Of a stretch of 12,108 nucleotides of DNA, positions 1 through 8,044 are shown one piece after another (the first letter of the stretch is position 1; each line of letters starts with the position of its first letter). The notes under the pieces are model-generated. The model worked only from the letters and a program-made list of their open reading frames with translations, searched no databases and had not been told where the DNA came from. Source of the stretch: Ichthyophonus hoferi (taxonomy: Eukaryota; Opisthokonta; Ichthyosporea; Ichthyophonida; Ichthyophonidae); NCBI GenBank assembly GCA_002751075.1, contig NAOQ01000263.1:74651-86758 (forward strand). Direction: 5' to 3'. The translations under genes and the position numbers were made by a program.

Positions 1-363
1 TTTTTTTTTTTTTTTTTCTTGAAAAAAAAAAAAAAATTGGTATTAAAAAATATAATTTTTATGTTATGAGAGGGAAATATTTAATTTCTAGTTGAAATAT
101 ACCTTTATTCATACTGCTACTATTAATGTTAACAATTTTGTTATATTAAAATGATCGTGTAATTATGCTTGCATAATTGTATTTGCTTTACAGAATTAGA
201 ACTAAGTATCTTAGTAGTTAATCTTGTAAAGCGACATGATCTAATATATTGGCCTTGTATAATTCTAATTAGTTTTAAAAAATTATAATGTATTTGAGTA
301 CAGAAGCATAGTGTTCAAATTTCTTAAACCATATTCTAGTACCCAAGCCAGTCCAGTTAATAT
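1..363. other. AT-rich intergenic sequence, no gene seen
   Basis: The window opens with a T run followed almost directly by an A run (about positions 1-36), which could fold into a simple hairpin. The rest is AT-rich, with stops in all frames and no recognisable coding or RNA gene. It ends where repeat A copy 1 begins. Confidence 0.6.
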
Positions 364-630
364 TGTTGATTTCAGCCTGTATAGTAATTATATCACCTAT
401 GTTCAGAGTGGAAGCCTAACATCACAAGGAGAATTTAAGATAAGAACTGTATAACCTTAATGTAATAGCACTACAAAATCAAAAGTCCCCAATCTGTCTC
501 ACACAAAATGCTTTCAACCTTTCTTAATATAGCATTTTACATATAGAATATTTCAGACCACAGCATTAATAATTTAATAATTGAAACCGTAGTTACTTTC
601 CCTATATTGTATATGTAACTATATTTGACA
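364..630 (+). repeat. Dispersed repeat family A, copy 1 (possible solo LTR)
   Basis: This stretch of about 267 bp recurs at 1165-1445 (same strand) and 2991-3259 (opposite strand), and in part at 7187-7567. Shared landmarks are a start like TGTTGATTTCAGCCTGTATA, a middle block around AATCTGTCTCAGACAAAACC and an end like TATTTGACA. TG at the start and CA at the end, with ATAT on both sides (360-363 and 631-634), suit a solo LTR with a 4-bp target duplication. ATAT is weak evidence in such AT-rich DNA. No coding capacity was seen. A non-autonomous DNA element is the main alternative. Confidence 0.6.
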
Positions 631-1027
631 ATATATAGGGCTCATGCTTCATAGCCTTATTGATTTGTAATTTTTCTTTTTATCAATTTTTAATTTGATG
701 CATATATTTCCAAATAAAAAATAATAAAGTATACTTTCATATTGAAATATTGTACTCGGTTTGCCCAATTTATTAGATAATATCCAATTTCTGAAGATAC
801 ATATATTGCTATGTTCAACAGATTAATCAGGGAGTCCAATTTGATATTCAGTATATAGAACCCATATTTATTATAAATAAATAAATATTGGCTTCTACTG
901 ATGCTAAAGTATTTGTAATTTTTAAAAAAATTGGTAACGTAAAAATATTTTGTAACTTAATGCAAAAGATGCAGCAATAAATGCAATGAAGTATATTGAT
1001 TATCTAGTAACAAGAACTTGTATATAT
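631..1027. other. AT-rich spacer upstream of tRNA-Trp
   Basis: No open reading frame of note, no RNA gene and no clear repeat was seen. The sequence is low-complexity and A/T-rich up to the tRNA 5' end. Confidence 0.5.
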
Positions 1028-1099
1028 GACTCCGTGGCGCAACGGTAGCGCGTTCGACTCCAGATCGAAAGGCTGCGTGTTCAAATCACGTCGGGGTCA
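1028..1099 (+). tRNA. tRNA-Trp (anticodon CCA), intronless
   Basis: This 72-base gene folds as a complete cloverleaf. The acceptor stem is GACTCCG pairing with CGGGGTC, with one T-G wobble. The D arm has GCGC stems. The anticodon stem TTCGA/TCGAA is perfect, with loop CTCCAGA and anticodon CCA at 1060-1062. The T arm is GCGTG/CACGT around loop TTCAAAT. The internal Pol III promoter is visible: box A TGGCGCAACGG at 1035-1045 and box B GTTCAAATC at 1079-1087. The discriminator base A is followed at once by six T's (1100-1105), a Pol III terminator. There is no intron. The sequence is close to animal tRNA-Trp as remembered, differing mainly in the anticodon stem. It decodes UGG in cytoplasmic translation and looks functional. 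Confidence 0.97.
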
Positions 1100-1105
1100 T
1101 TTTTT
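1100..1105 (+). terminator. Pol III terminator of tRNA-Trp
   Basis: Six consecutive T's on the coding strand directly after the discriminator base of tRNA-Trp, the standard RNA polymerase III stop signal. Confidence 0.85.
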
Positions 1106-1164
1106 AAGTTTGCCATCATTTTACTTATTTTAATTTCATGTAGTTGCTATTACTGTAAATATAT

Positions 1165-1445
1165 TGTCGATTTAATCCTGTATAGCAATTATTAGTAATT
1201 ATTTCGACCATGTTGAAGATGGCAGTCGGCTATTGCAAGAAAATACGATACAAGACTGTGTACCCTTTATTCAGTATCACTGAAGAATTAGGAGTTCCTA
1301 ATCTGCCTCAGACAAAACCTTTTTATACTTTCTAAGAAGTATAGCATTTTAAATATAGAATACTTCAGATCCCAGTATTGATTAATTGGGTAATTATAAC
1401 TGAAGTTGCTTTGCCTATCTGTTATATATAACTATATGTTTGACA
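1165..1445 (+). repeat. Dispersed repeat family A, copy 2 (possible solo LTR)
   Basis: This copy is collinear with 364-630 over its whole length (281 bp) and lies in the same orientation, starting about 65 bp beyond the tRNA-Trp terminator. Landmarks are TGTCGATTTAATCCTGTATA at the start, a block near 1295-1320 matching the AATCTGTCTCAGAC region of other copies, and TGACA at the end. No matching short duplication was seen at its edges. Many LTR retrotransposons integrate near tRNA genes, which would fit the position, but the class of family A is not proven. Confidence 0.6.
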
Positions 1446-2507
1446 GCAACAGCTGTGGATAATTGAGTAGGTCTTTCTATAAATAAGGTATATTTGTTTC
1501 TGACATACCGGGATTCTGCTGTTATAGATACAAACCAATAACTAAGCAATCACTATTCCTCAGTTCAAGTCTGTACCAGCCTTGAATCATCTGTTATATA
1601 ACAAGTTGTTTGTTAAAAGTGATAGATTTTAATATATTAAATAGCCAATTTTCAACTCTGCAGTTATTATCTCGCTTACTTTTTTGGATGACAACCGATA
1701 ATTGCAAGTAAAAAATCAACATAAACATGAAAACTTTTATTTAACTATTACTAGCTATATTAACTCATGTTATATATATATATATATATATGCTGCACAA
1801 CATCTGTACTCAGAAAAATATTAACATTTTATTCTTAGGTAAGCCAATCTAGTTAATAGAGCTATTGTGTACCACCTTTTGAACCACACTGAAGCAAAAT
1901 ACAGGAAAATCAAGCAAGTGAACTTATTTATTGAAATGATACATACACATTTACTGTTTTTATATTTAGAAGGCTAAAATGGTGATGAAGACTTTTAACA
2001 CCTAAAGTATTGCTAAATGCAATATAAAATATAGAGAATAAGCTTTTCCTGTGTGTTCCTAAGCCCACCTACAGTATTAACCACACTATACGCTATATTA
2101 CACTTAATTTACAAGATATTTTATTTTATTTTATTATCTATGTAAAAATGTACAAAGATTACAACCTGTAGTATTTGTACTATTCCCTTGCGGCCCTCCA
2201 CCGCATCAATAGTGCATGCACTGTGATAGACAGAGACCTTCCATATTATATAAATTGAGCATACTATATTATTACTATAAATAAACTACTTGGTCCCCTG
2301 ATCAATAATTAATTGAGATTACTAACCATCTCATTATAGTTAATTAATTGATTCTGATTGTGTATTTAGCAGAAGTTACTTAACTCATCCTTTATACTAA
2401 TTATAAATAACGTTATCACTGGCAACTTGAAAATTATTATTACTAATATATTTTATTTTATTTTTCGGTCCTAATTCCGGCTCCTAGACTATATCTTTCA
2501 TTATGAA
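1446..2507. other. Non-coding AT-rich stretch with simple repeats
   Basis: No gene is supported here. It contains a (TA)n microsatellite at about 1770-1791 and a TTTTA-type tract near 2115-2135. An imperfect hairpin at about 2300-2354 has arms like GATCAATAATTAATTGAGAT facing a matching inverse arm. A small more GC-rich patch near 2188-2220 includes the palindrome TGCATGCA. Confidence 0.5.
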
Positions 2508-2556
2508 TCATAAAGAAAACGTAGGACTACATTCTAATGAACACAAAATCTGACCG
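2508..2556 (+). repeat. Direct repeat E, unit 1
   Basis: Runs from TCATAAAGAAAACGTAGGAC through ATTCTAATGAACAC to TCTGACC. It recurs in the same orientation at 2736-2783, about 230 bp downstream. The shared core ATTCTAATGAACAC is identical. It may be a piece of an older tandem duplication or of an unrecognised repeat family. Confidence 0.45.
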
Positions 2557-2605
2557 TTTTACTGCATTTATTTTGCAACTAGATATTTTTCTATAACTTT
2601 ATTTG

Positions 2606-2632
2606 CTGCAATAGTATATATTGTTGCAGGTT
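2606..2632. repeat. Short palindrome
   Basis: CTGCAATAGTATATATTGTTGCAG is nearly self-complementary end to end. A related TTTGCTGCAATA string, in inverse orientation, appears near 4935-4955. Function unknown; possibly the tip of a decayed inverted-repeat element. Confidence 0.35.
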
Positions 2633-2735
2633 TATTTGCTTTACATTCACTACAATTAGTAAAATACCATTTTAATGGTAGCTCAATAGGAGCAGTAGAT
2701 GCTAAATTTGCGTGTGCTAAATCGGGTAAGATGGC

Positions 2736-2783
2736 TCATAAAACGTAAATTTATATTCTAATGAACACGATATTTGACCTTTT
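2736..2783 (+). repeat. Direct repeat E, unit 2
   Basis: Second occurrence of the TCATAA...ATTCTAATGAACAC...TTTGACC sequence found at 2508-2556, same strand, with scattered differences. No coding signal was seen in either unit or in the spacer. Confidence 0.45.
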
Positions 2784-2990
2784 CTTATGGCTTACATACA
2801 TTATGAGGCAATCAAATGGAAAAGCTAACAACCTATTTTATTATACGTAACTATACTTCTAACCTTTTTCAGTAATATGTGGCATATGCTTCGACCTCGC
2901 ACTGTGCTTTCAAAAGATATTATAGATCACTTATTTCACTCTATTTTCTTCCATCATAGCTGTTAAAATATAGAATACATTTATCTATAA

Positions 2991-3259
2991 TGTCGAATAT
3001 AGATAGCTACATCTACTACATAGGCAAAGTAACCAGTTATAATTACCTAATTTTTTAATGCTGGGTTCAGATGTATTCTACATATCAAATGCTATCTCTC
3101 AAAAGCATAAAAAGGTTCTGTCTTAGACAGATTGGGGACTCTTGATTCCGTAGGGATACTTAATAAAGGCTCTACAGGTTTTATCTTGAATTCTCAACTT
3201 GTAATAGTTAGCTGCCACCCTGAACATGAGTGAGATAATTACTGCACAATCTGAAATTT
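2991..3259 (-). repeat. Dispersed repeat family A, copy 3 (inverted)
   Basis: Read on the minus strand, this copy follows copies 1 and 2 from ATTTCAG through the TCACTCATGTTCAGGGTGG block and the AATCTGTCTAAGACAGAACC block to TATTCGACA. It appears nearly full length (about 270 bp). No intact ORF was seen. It confirms that family A is a mobile or once-mobile repeat present in both orientations. Confidence 0.6.
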
Positions 3260-4100
3260 AAAAAATTAGTTATTTAATTAGTTAATTGGGGCATATCCGA
3301 CAGAGTAAGTAATAAGAACTTTTAATATGATTTGCTTATGACGTACACATGAGCCTTTGGCCAATGTCAGTGATATACATACGATCTAGATAGTTAAGAC
3401 CAATAGTATTACAGATTGTGATCAGATCCATTCGCTGTAACAATAGATTAGCGATTGGCTTGTAGTTATCTCACCTAGGAATTGCACAGACACTTATCAT
3501 CCCATGTAATTTGTAATTCTTGCTACTCAAGAACATTCTACCACTAATATCCTGTTTCTATATTTTGCTTCCTACTGGCAGCTATCAATATACTTTTAGT
3601 CTGGCTATTTCGACCTAAGGTAAACCATATATATTTGCCATATATGGAATATTGGCCAACTATCTATTACCAATCTACGTCATGTGCTGGTCACACTCAA
3701 GGGGCTCCCTCTCACTCTTAGGATGTCTTAATAAGATCGAATCTTTATTAACATTTAACCTGGCAGATGAGAGTTCTATTTTAAATAAATACGGCTGAGT
3801 CAATCTCCAAGTCAGAAAGAAGAGGCTTTTTAAAATTGAAGAGAGTCGGAGCCTATTGGGATACATAGCCAGTTGGGCGTTGCTTGAGTAAGAATATTAG
3901 TTTTGTTTTTTTAAGTCATACTTGAAGTTTTTGGGCTTAGTATTGTAGCACGTTAGACTCTACTTGACTCTACTCGTGTGTCAAATTTAAGGTATAGCAT
4001 AGCAATCAGAACTTGACCAATAAAATAATTAAGTTGCTATGTTAATTATTTAATGTAGTGTAACCGCTCTTCCCTCAGCCTTTAGCAATGAAAACATAAC
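3260..4100. other. Non-coding stretch, no gene supported
   Basis: AT-rich sequence without a credible gene. It contains a compact hairpin at about 3627-3649 (CCATATAT facing ATATATGG). A 63-codon open frame on the minus strand at 3675-3866 has no recognisable domain and no splice context, so it is treated as chance. Confidence 0.5.
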
Positions 4101-4325
4101 CATCCTTTAGTCCGCGATTATAAGAAAGAAAACTTAAAGCTGCTCTTTCTACCTACATCCAGTGAGTCACGTAGATAAAAACTTTTTCTAACAGAGTTAT
4201 GGGCCCAGCACATTTCCTCTGCGCCGCTCCGCTAGAATAATTTTTATCTGCATGATCCACTGAATGTACGTAGAAAGAATAGCATTGGTTTTGTTTTCTA
4301 TATTTGCGAGCCGAAGAATGGTCTT
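4101..4325. mobile_element. Inverted LTR-like ends (family C) flanking a half-tRNA copy; fossil
   Basis: Two arms of about 93 bp, 4101-4193 and 4234-4325, are inverted copies of each other. Strong blocks are CTTTCTACCTACATCCAGTG against CTTTCTACGTACATTCAGTG, and AGATAAAAACTTTTTCT against AGATAAAAATTATTCT. Between them lies a 40-base antisense copy of the 5' half of initiator tRNA-Met. The left arm ends TCTAACA directly before this tRNA complement, as an LTR does before its primer-binding site. The arrangement suggests two ends of the same Ty1/copia-type LTR facing each other across a half-tRNA primer copy. The full LTR length and family were not established. The element is old and broken. Confidence 0.55.
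4194..4233 (-). other. Antisense copy of the initiator tRNA-Met 5' half (extended primer-binding site)
   Basis: Read on the minus strand, these 40 bases begin AGCGGAGCGGCGCAGAGGAA and end GTGCTGGGCCCATAACTC. From memory of the animal initiator tRNA-Met, about 34 of 40 positions match, from nucleotide 1 through the CAT anticodon to about nucleotide 40 in the 3' side of the anticodon arm. The 3' half of the tRNA is absent. Drosophila copia and some relatives are known to prime reverse transcription with a tRNA-iMet half cut at about this point. A truncated tRNA pseudogene is the alternative, but the flanking inverted LTR-like ends argue against it. Confidence 0.75.
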
Positions 4326-5710
4326 AGATCAAGACCCATACTAAGATGTAAAACTGTTTATTAAATGAGTTTTTTCATTTTTTGTTAATGAACTGAGTTG
4401 GCATTATATAGTTTCCCCCCGATCTGTTAGTATACTTAATATGGTCCTAGTAAAGATAGTTAGCGATAGAAACTTAAGCCTATTTCCTCATCATAAGAGG
4501 ACAATTACACGTGACACCACTTACATTCAGTCTGATTCCTCAATGTTATGGCAATGGGATATACTACAACTTTAAAAGTAATACCCAAAACATAGATGGC
4601 GGATCTATCGGTGAGCCGCAAACCAAACCAATAGGTCTGGAATTGACCTCTTGTGAGAATACTATTGGCGAGATTAATTTATTGGTCGTAGTTAATCAAA
4701 TATGATTATAATTCAATCATTGACATAATTGGATTAGCAGCTAATCTATGATTCTTGCATCCCATCATACTATAAGTATCGCCTATGATAACATAACCAT
4801 CTCCTTCTATGTAGGACTATTTATCTTGCTAGAGTTAGTGCTAGAATTTATCTCATATTTTTCTGTTAAGCAGCCATTAAAACAATATTTTTTTGAATTG
4901 CAGTGAGTGTAAAAACGAATAGTCTTATAACGATATATATATATTGCAGCAAATAGATAGGCAGAGTAATTGTTGAGTTAGCACTATATACCAATGTACT
5001 CTTTAATATATGTTTATGTTCTTATATTCTGGCTCTGAGCTAGAACCATATAATCGACTTTGAATATACATATGTATTAAATCGTTTACACCAATTAGTT
5101 ATATACATTAAACACGAATATAATTTAATTTGGAATTACATTTTATTTTTGCAGCCTATCATAAATAGAACATGGGTTAAGTATGCAATTGGTCTATAAT
5201 CATATTAAAGTCTAAACATATGATAAATCTACCAATAGTTCTCTTAACAACAAACCAAAAATATTACAGTTAATATGCTTATATACTATATACTTAAAGT
5301 GTGTTGTACCTTTGATAAAAGATAAAAAGTGTCAAAAACAATTGTTAACAAAGATCGTATAGGAATAGAATATAATCCCTGTTTGTTTTTAGTCGTTTTT
5401 GTTCCTTTTATACTTTTTCGATCCTTGTTATTGCGGATGTTAATTTTAGTTAACACCCACACAGCTGTGTTTGTTAACGTAAATGGAGGACCAATATAAA
5501 GATCCTTATTGGTTAATAAGATCTTATAACAGATCACTGAAGCCCACTAGAATTGTCTAATCTTATCTTTATAATCTTGTCCCCATTTGTATGCCCCTTA
5601 GCTAATCCATTAACATTAATGTACGTGCTTGCTTATTATGTATCGACAATATCATTTTAACCTAGTTAAGAAAGTTACACAGTTAACTAATGTTCACAGT
5701 TAATGTACGA
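4326..5710. other. Non-coding AT-rich stretch
   Basis: No gene is supported. Open frames at 4511-4705 (+) and 5286-5537 (-) show no recognisable motif. A run of C's sits near 4413-4419. A palindrome built on two GTTAAC sites lies at 5449-5478. No tRNA or long repeat was recognised. Confidence 0.45.
5449..5478. repeat. 30-bp near-palindrome with GTTAAC ends
   Basis: GTTAACACCCACACAGCTGTG is followed by TTTGTTAAC, so the ends mirror each other around CAGCTG. It could form a stable cruciform. Neighbouring sequence shows no transposon ends, so its role is unknown. Confidence 0.4.
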
Positions 5711-5846
5711 ATTGATTGAATCGCCTGCATTAAAGAATTAATACAGAAAAAAAACAGTAATAAGAAAATATAATATACTCTAGAATAAACAGAAGTAGAA
5801 CAATAAACTAAACCGTGCAGTGAGCGGGACCGTCATGAATATTTCG
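5711..5846 (+). repeat. Repeat family D, copy 1
   Basis: It starts with ATTGATTGAAT and ends with a highly conserved 32-base core (5815-5846) beginning GTGCAGTGAGCGGGACCGTC. The core matches 9411-9442 at about 30 of 32 positions; the upstream part matches 9260-9410 more loosely and with length differences. AATAAA followed by a GCGGGAC motif also occurs inside LTR family B, so D may be a decayed LTR relative. That link is a weak inference. Confidence 0.45.
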
Positions 5847-6009
5847 AACATTATATATTAGAGCAATAGTATCTGTGTTATAATTGACAAATGTAGTTAC
5901 GTATACAACATTGGTAAACTAACTATAATCATAATGATATAATTAATTAATATTGGTTTCTTAAGTATTTTATATATAAAATACCATATTTGGAAGGTAT
6001 GCAAAGCGT

Positions 6010-6290
6010 CATATATCGGGCTTATCCTATAGGGAAAGCCGCTTAATTACTAAGCTTCTTATAGGATCTTGATTGACTGATTTGATTGCATGCCTTCAGT
6101 CTAACTTTAATAGCATATGTGTTTGCTCTGTTTATGTAAATAAAGTATAAATAGACCTACTAACGCGGGACGCCAGGCAAGGGTTTTTGTTTCTCTTTTA
6201 ATTCTAAATTGCTCGAAAGTAGTTAGGACTATTACTCCCTCTGATTAGAGAGGTGGAGTTAATAAAAACAACTTATAAACGTAGCTGACA
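6010..6290 (+). repeat. LTR of family B, 5' copy
   Basis: About 280 bp, recurring in inverse orientation at 7765-8044 with roughly 80% identity by eye. Landmarks are an ATCCTATAGGG...TATAGGAT hairpin near the start, TGTTTGCTCTGTTTATGTAA, ATAGACCTACTAACGCGGGA, and the end GTAGCTGACA. A primer-binding site follows within a few bases. AATAAAGTATAAATAG near 6138-6153 could supply the TATA box or poly(A) signal. The left edge is approximate. Confidence 0.7.
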
Positions 6291-6296
6291 GGGACA

Positions 6297-6326
6297 GGGT
6301 TATGGGCCCAGCACGCTTCAACTGCG
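6297..6326 (+). other. Primer-binding site complementary to a tRNA-iMet half
   Basis: GGGTTATGGGCCCAGCACGC plus about ten more bases is complementary to initiator tRNA-Met from about nucleotide 40 back to about 11, spanning the anticodon arm and much of the D arm. It sits just after the LTR end, where minus-strand DNA synthesis of an LTR retrotransposon starts. The complementarity is longer than the usual 12-18 bases. Confidence 0.75.
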
Positions 6327-7009
6327 AATATACTCCATATGAAGAGACCACTCCACACCCGTGGCCTTAAGTTAGCTTAAAATCCCTACCGTCCACTAGA
6401 TAAACTTCTAATCTGTTTCAAAGTTAGGCTGAAAACGGTGGCCTGGTACCTAGTCCCTTGTCACTTTGGAGTAAATAGCCTCATCTGCATGTAGACCGTT
6501 TTGAGACTTGTTATTATCCACCATCCAGTACACGAGGACGTGAAGATTAATCTCACATGTAGCCTTGATGACTGGCAAAGATTGCAAAACCAAACTACGT
6601 GTAAACAACTCTACCGGATTGTCAACAATGTTACCAACCTGGGAAACCATAAACTGTTCCTCGTGGGCGCCACCCTCAACAGGTGACATTGTTGACAATC
6701 CGGCAGAGTTTTTTTACGTACTCTATTTTTATAGTCTTTGCCAGCAATTATTACGGTTGCTTGTGGGATTAATCTCCGCGTACCAGTGTACTGGATAGGG
6801 GGCAATATGAAGTTCCCAAATGGTTTGCATGCGGATGAGGCTATTTACTCCTAGAGGAGTACTGACCAGGTACAGGCCAGCGTTTTTCAACCTATCTTGG
6901 AAACAGAAACAGCTTATGAGTTTATCCTGCGGACGATACGGACTTTAAATAAACTTAAGGTCACGGGTATAGAATGGTCCATTCAAATGGAGTATATTAG
7001 CATCGTTCA

Positions 7010-7039
7010 CGCAGTGGAAGCGTGCTGGGCCCATAACCC
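7010..7039 (-). other. Inverted primer-binding site of the palindromic element
   Basis: The minus strand reads GGGTTATGGGCCCAGCACGC and on through the D-arm complement, matching 6297-6326 and the tRNA-iMet half almost perfectly. An LTR end (minus-strand TAGCTGGCA) directly precedes it on the minus strand. It is therefore a second, inverted LTR/primer-site junction of the same family. Confidence 0.75.
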
Positions 7040-7089
7040 TGCCAGCTATCATTTTAGCTGCTTTAAATAATTCCACTTCTCTAATTATA

Positions 7090-7177
7090 GATTGCTTGTT
7101 GAAAGTAATTGGGATTATTACTTCCTTTGCTTATAGAGGTGAAATTATTTAACACAGCTAATAAACGATAACTGACA
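7090..7177 (+). repeat. LTR family B, partial copy (3' end only)
   Basis: It matches 6203-6290 in direct orientation, from GATTGCTTGTTGAAAG through TTATAGAGGTGAAATTATTT to AACTGACA. At its left edge it abuts an inverted LTR end (7040-7087), and at its right edge lies a broken repeat A copy. It may be the remains of the 3' LTR of the palindromic element. Confidence 0.55.
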
Positions 7178-7186
7178 AATAGATTT

Positions 7187-7567
7187 GGTCTGAGACAGTT
7201 TGAAGGTTCTTGATTCAGTAGTGATACTTTGTGAAGGTTATACAATCAATAATTAGTTAATCAATCATGTATATACATATACAGGTGTAAATTTAAATCT
7301 ATCGTAATAAATCTTTATTTGTAGGCCAAAGAATGACCTTATTATAATTTTTATATAGCCATTAAACCGTATAGGGCTATGTGATAATCAAAATATGGAA
7401 TAAGCTAAGCAATAGCATTGAACGGCTGGCTCATATGAAATAATGCATAAAGGAAAAAATGAAAGTTTATATATATAAAGGTTTTATCCTTAATTTCTTT
7501 ACTTGTAATAGTCAGCTACCACCCTGAACATGGGTGAGATAATTACTACTCATTCTGAAATCAACAA
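7187..7567 (-). repeat. Repeat family A, copy 4 (inverted, truncated, interrupted)
   Basis: Plus-strand positions 7187-7243 (GTCTGAGACAGTTTGAAGG onward) and about 7479-7567 (AGGTTTTATCCTTAATTTC to CTGAAATCAACAA) match consecutive parts of copy 3. Between them lies about 235 bp (7244-7478) with no match to the family, so an insertion is likely. The part beyond the AATCTGTC block seen in copies 1-3 is missing, where the copy meets LTR B. A short extra tail match lies at 7608-7641. Confidence 0.5.
7244..7478. mobile_element. Insertion of unknown type within repeat A copy 4
   Basis: About 235 bp interrupts an otherwise continuous family A sequence. It is AT-rich, has no open frame, and shows no clear terminal repeats; the flanking bases are too AT-rich to call a target duplication. 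Origin not recognised. Confidence 0.35.
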
Positions 7568-7764
7568 TAATAACTACACCACAATGAGATAATAGCTATA
7601 GTACTGAGAGATGATACTTACTGCATAGGCTGAAATAAACAATTAGTTCTAGGTGTATGCATTTAGTGTTCGAGATAATATTATTGAATAGCTGACAGTC
7701 ACTTGAAAACATCTGTGTACTGAACAAGTAGTAAATAACTGTTCAAAGTTGTTGTATCTTTGAT

Positions 7765-8044
7765 TGTCAGCTATTGTTATAGCTTTTTAAATAACATCAT
7801 CTCTCTGAACAGAGGAGGAAAAAATTCTATTTATTTTCAACAAACAATCTAGAATTTAAAAGGGAAATGAAAACCCCTGCCTCACGTCTCGCATCAGTAG
7901 GTCTATTTGCATTTTATTTATATACAGAGCAAACACGTAAGCCACTAAAGTTGGATCGCAGGCGCATAATCAAACTAGTACAATCAAGATCCTATATTGA
8001 GCCTAATAATTATGCAGTATTCCTTATAGGATAAACCTAACACA
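7765..8044 (-). mobile_element. Inverted, probably solo LTR of family B; fossil
   Basis: Read on the minus strand it runs from TGTGTTAGGTTTATCC to ATAGCTGACA and matches the LTR at 6010-6290 along its length (280 bp). The TG...CA ends are intact. TGAT flanks both sides (7761-7764 and 8045-8048), which fits a 4-bp target-site duplication around a complete LTR. No primer-binding site or polypurine tract adjoins it, so it is best read as a solo LTR left by recombination. Confidence 0.65.

Larger units (their letters stand above)
6010..7177 (+). mobile_element. Palindromic Ty1/copia-like LTR retrotransposon remnant (family B); fossil
   Basis: Order on the plus strand: an LTR (about 6010-6290), a half-tRNA-iMet primer-binding site (6297-6326), about 310 bp of internal leader, a 46-bp spacer (6636-6681), then the inverted leader, inverted primer-binding site (7010-7039) and an inverted LTR end (7040 to about 7087). 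Last comes a direct-orientation LTR end (about 7090-7177, ending CTGACA). The inverted arms are about 400 bp each and differ at perhaps a fifth of positions, so the arrangement is old. No protease, integrase or reverse transcriptase region remains, and the element is dead. Assignment to Ty1/copia rests on the primer type; the polymerase domains that would prove it are absent. Confidence 0.7.

Noticed and set aside
1770-1791. (TA)n tract as a promoter or origin
   Set aside because: A plain microsatellite in AT-rich DNA with no associated gene.
3675-3866. 63-codon minus-strand ORF
   Set aside because: No domain, no homologue in the window and no splice or regulatory context; consistent with chance.
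4511-4705. 64-codon plus-strand ORF starting at GTG
   Set aside because: Non-ATG start in a eukaryote, no recognisable motif, AT-rich surroundings.
5286-5537. 83-codon minus-strand ORF
   Set aside because: Overlaps a 30-bp palindrome and has no recognised family; a degraded repeat fragment is possible but unsupported.
6450-6805. Overlapping open frames on both strands inside the family B palindrome
   Set aside because: They lie in the arms and spacer of the inverted repeat and mirror each other. The CWAHNP-like motif further along is simply the translation of the tRNA-iMet half, so no protein family should be inferred from it.
7688-7764. ATAGCTGACA at 7688-7697 facing the start of the inverted LTR at 7765
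   Set aside because: The ten bases equal the end of LTR B, but the sequence before them does not align to the LTR, so it is too short to call another copy.
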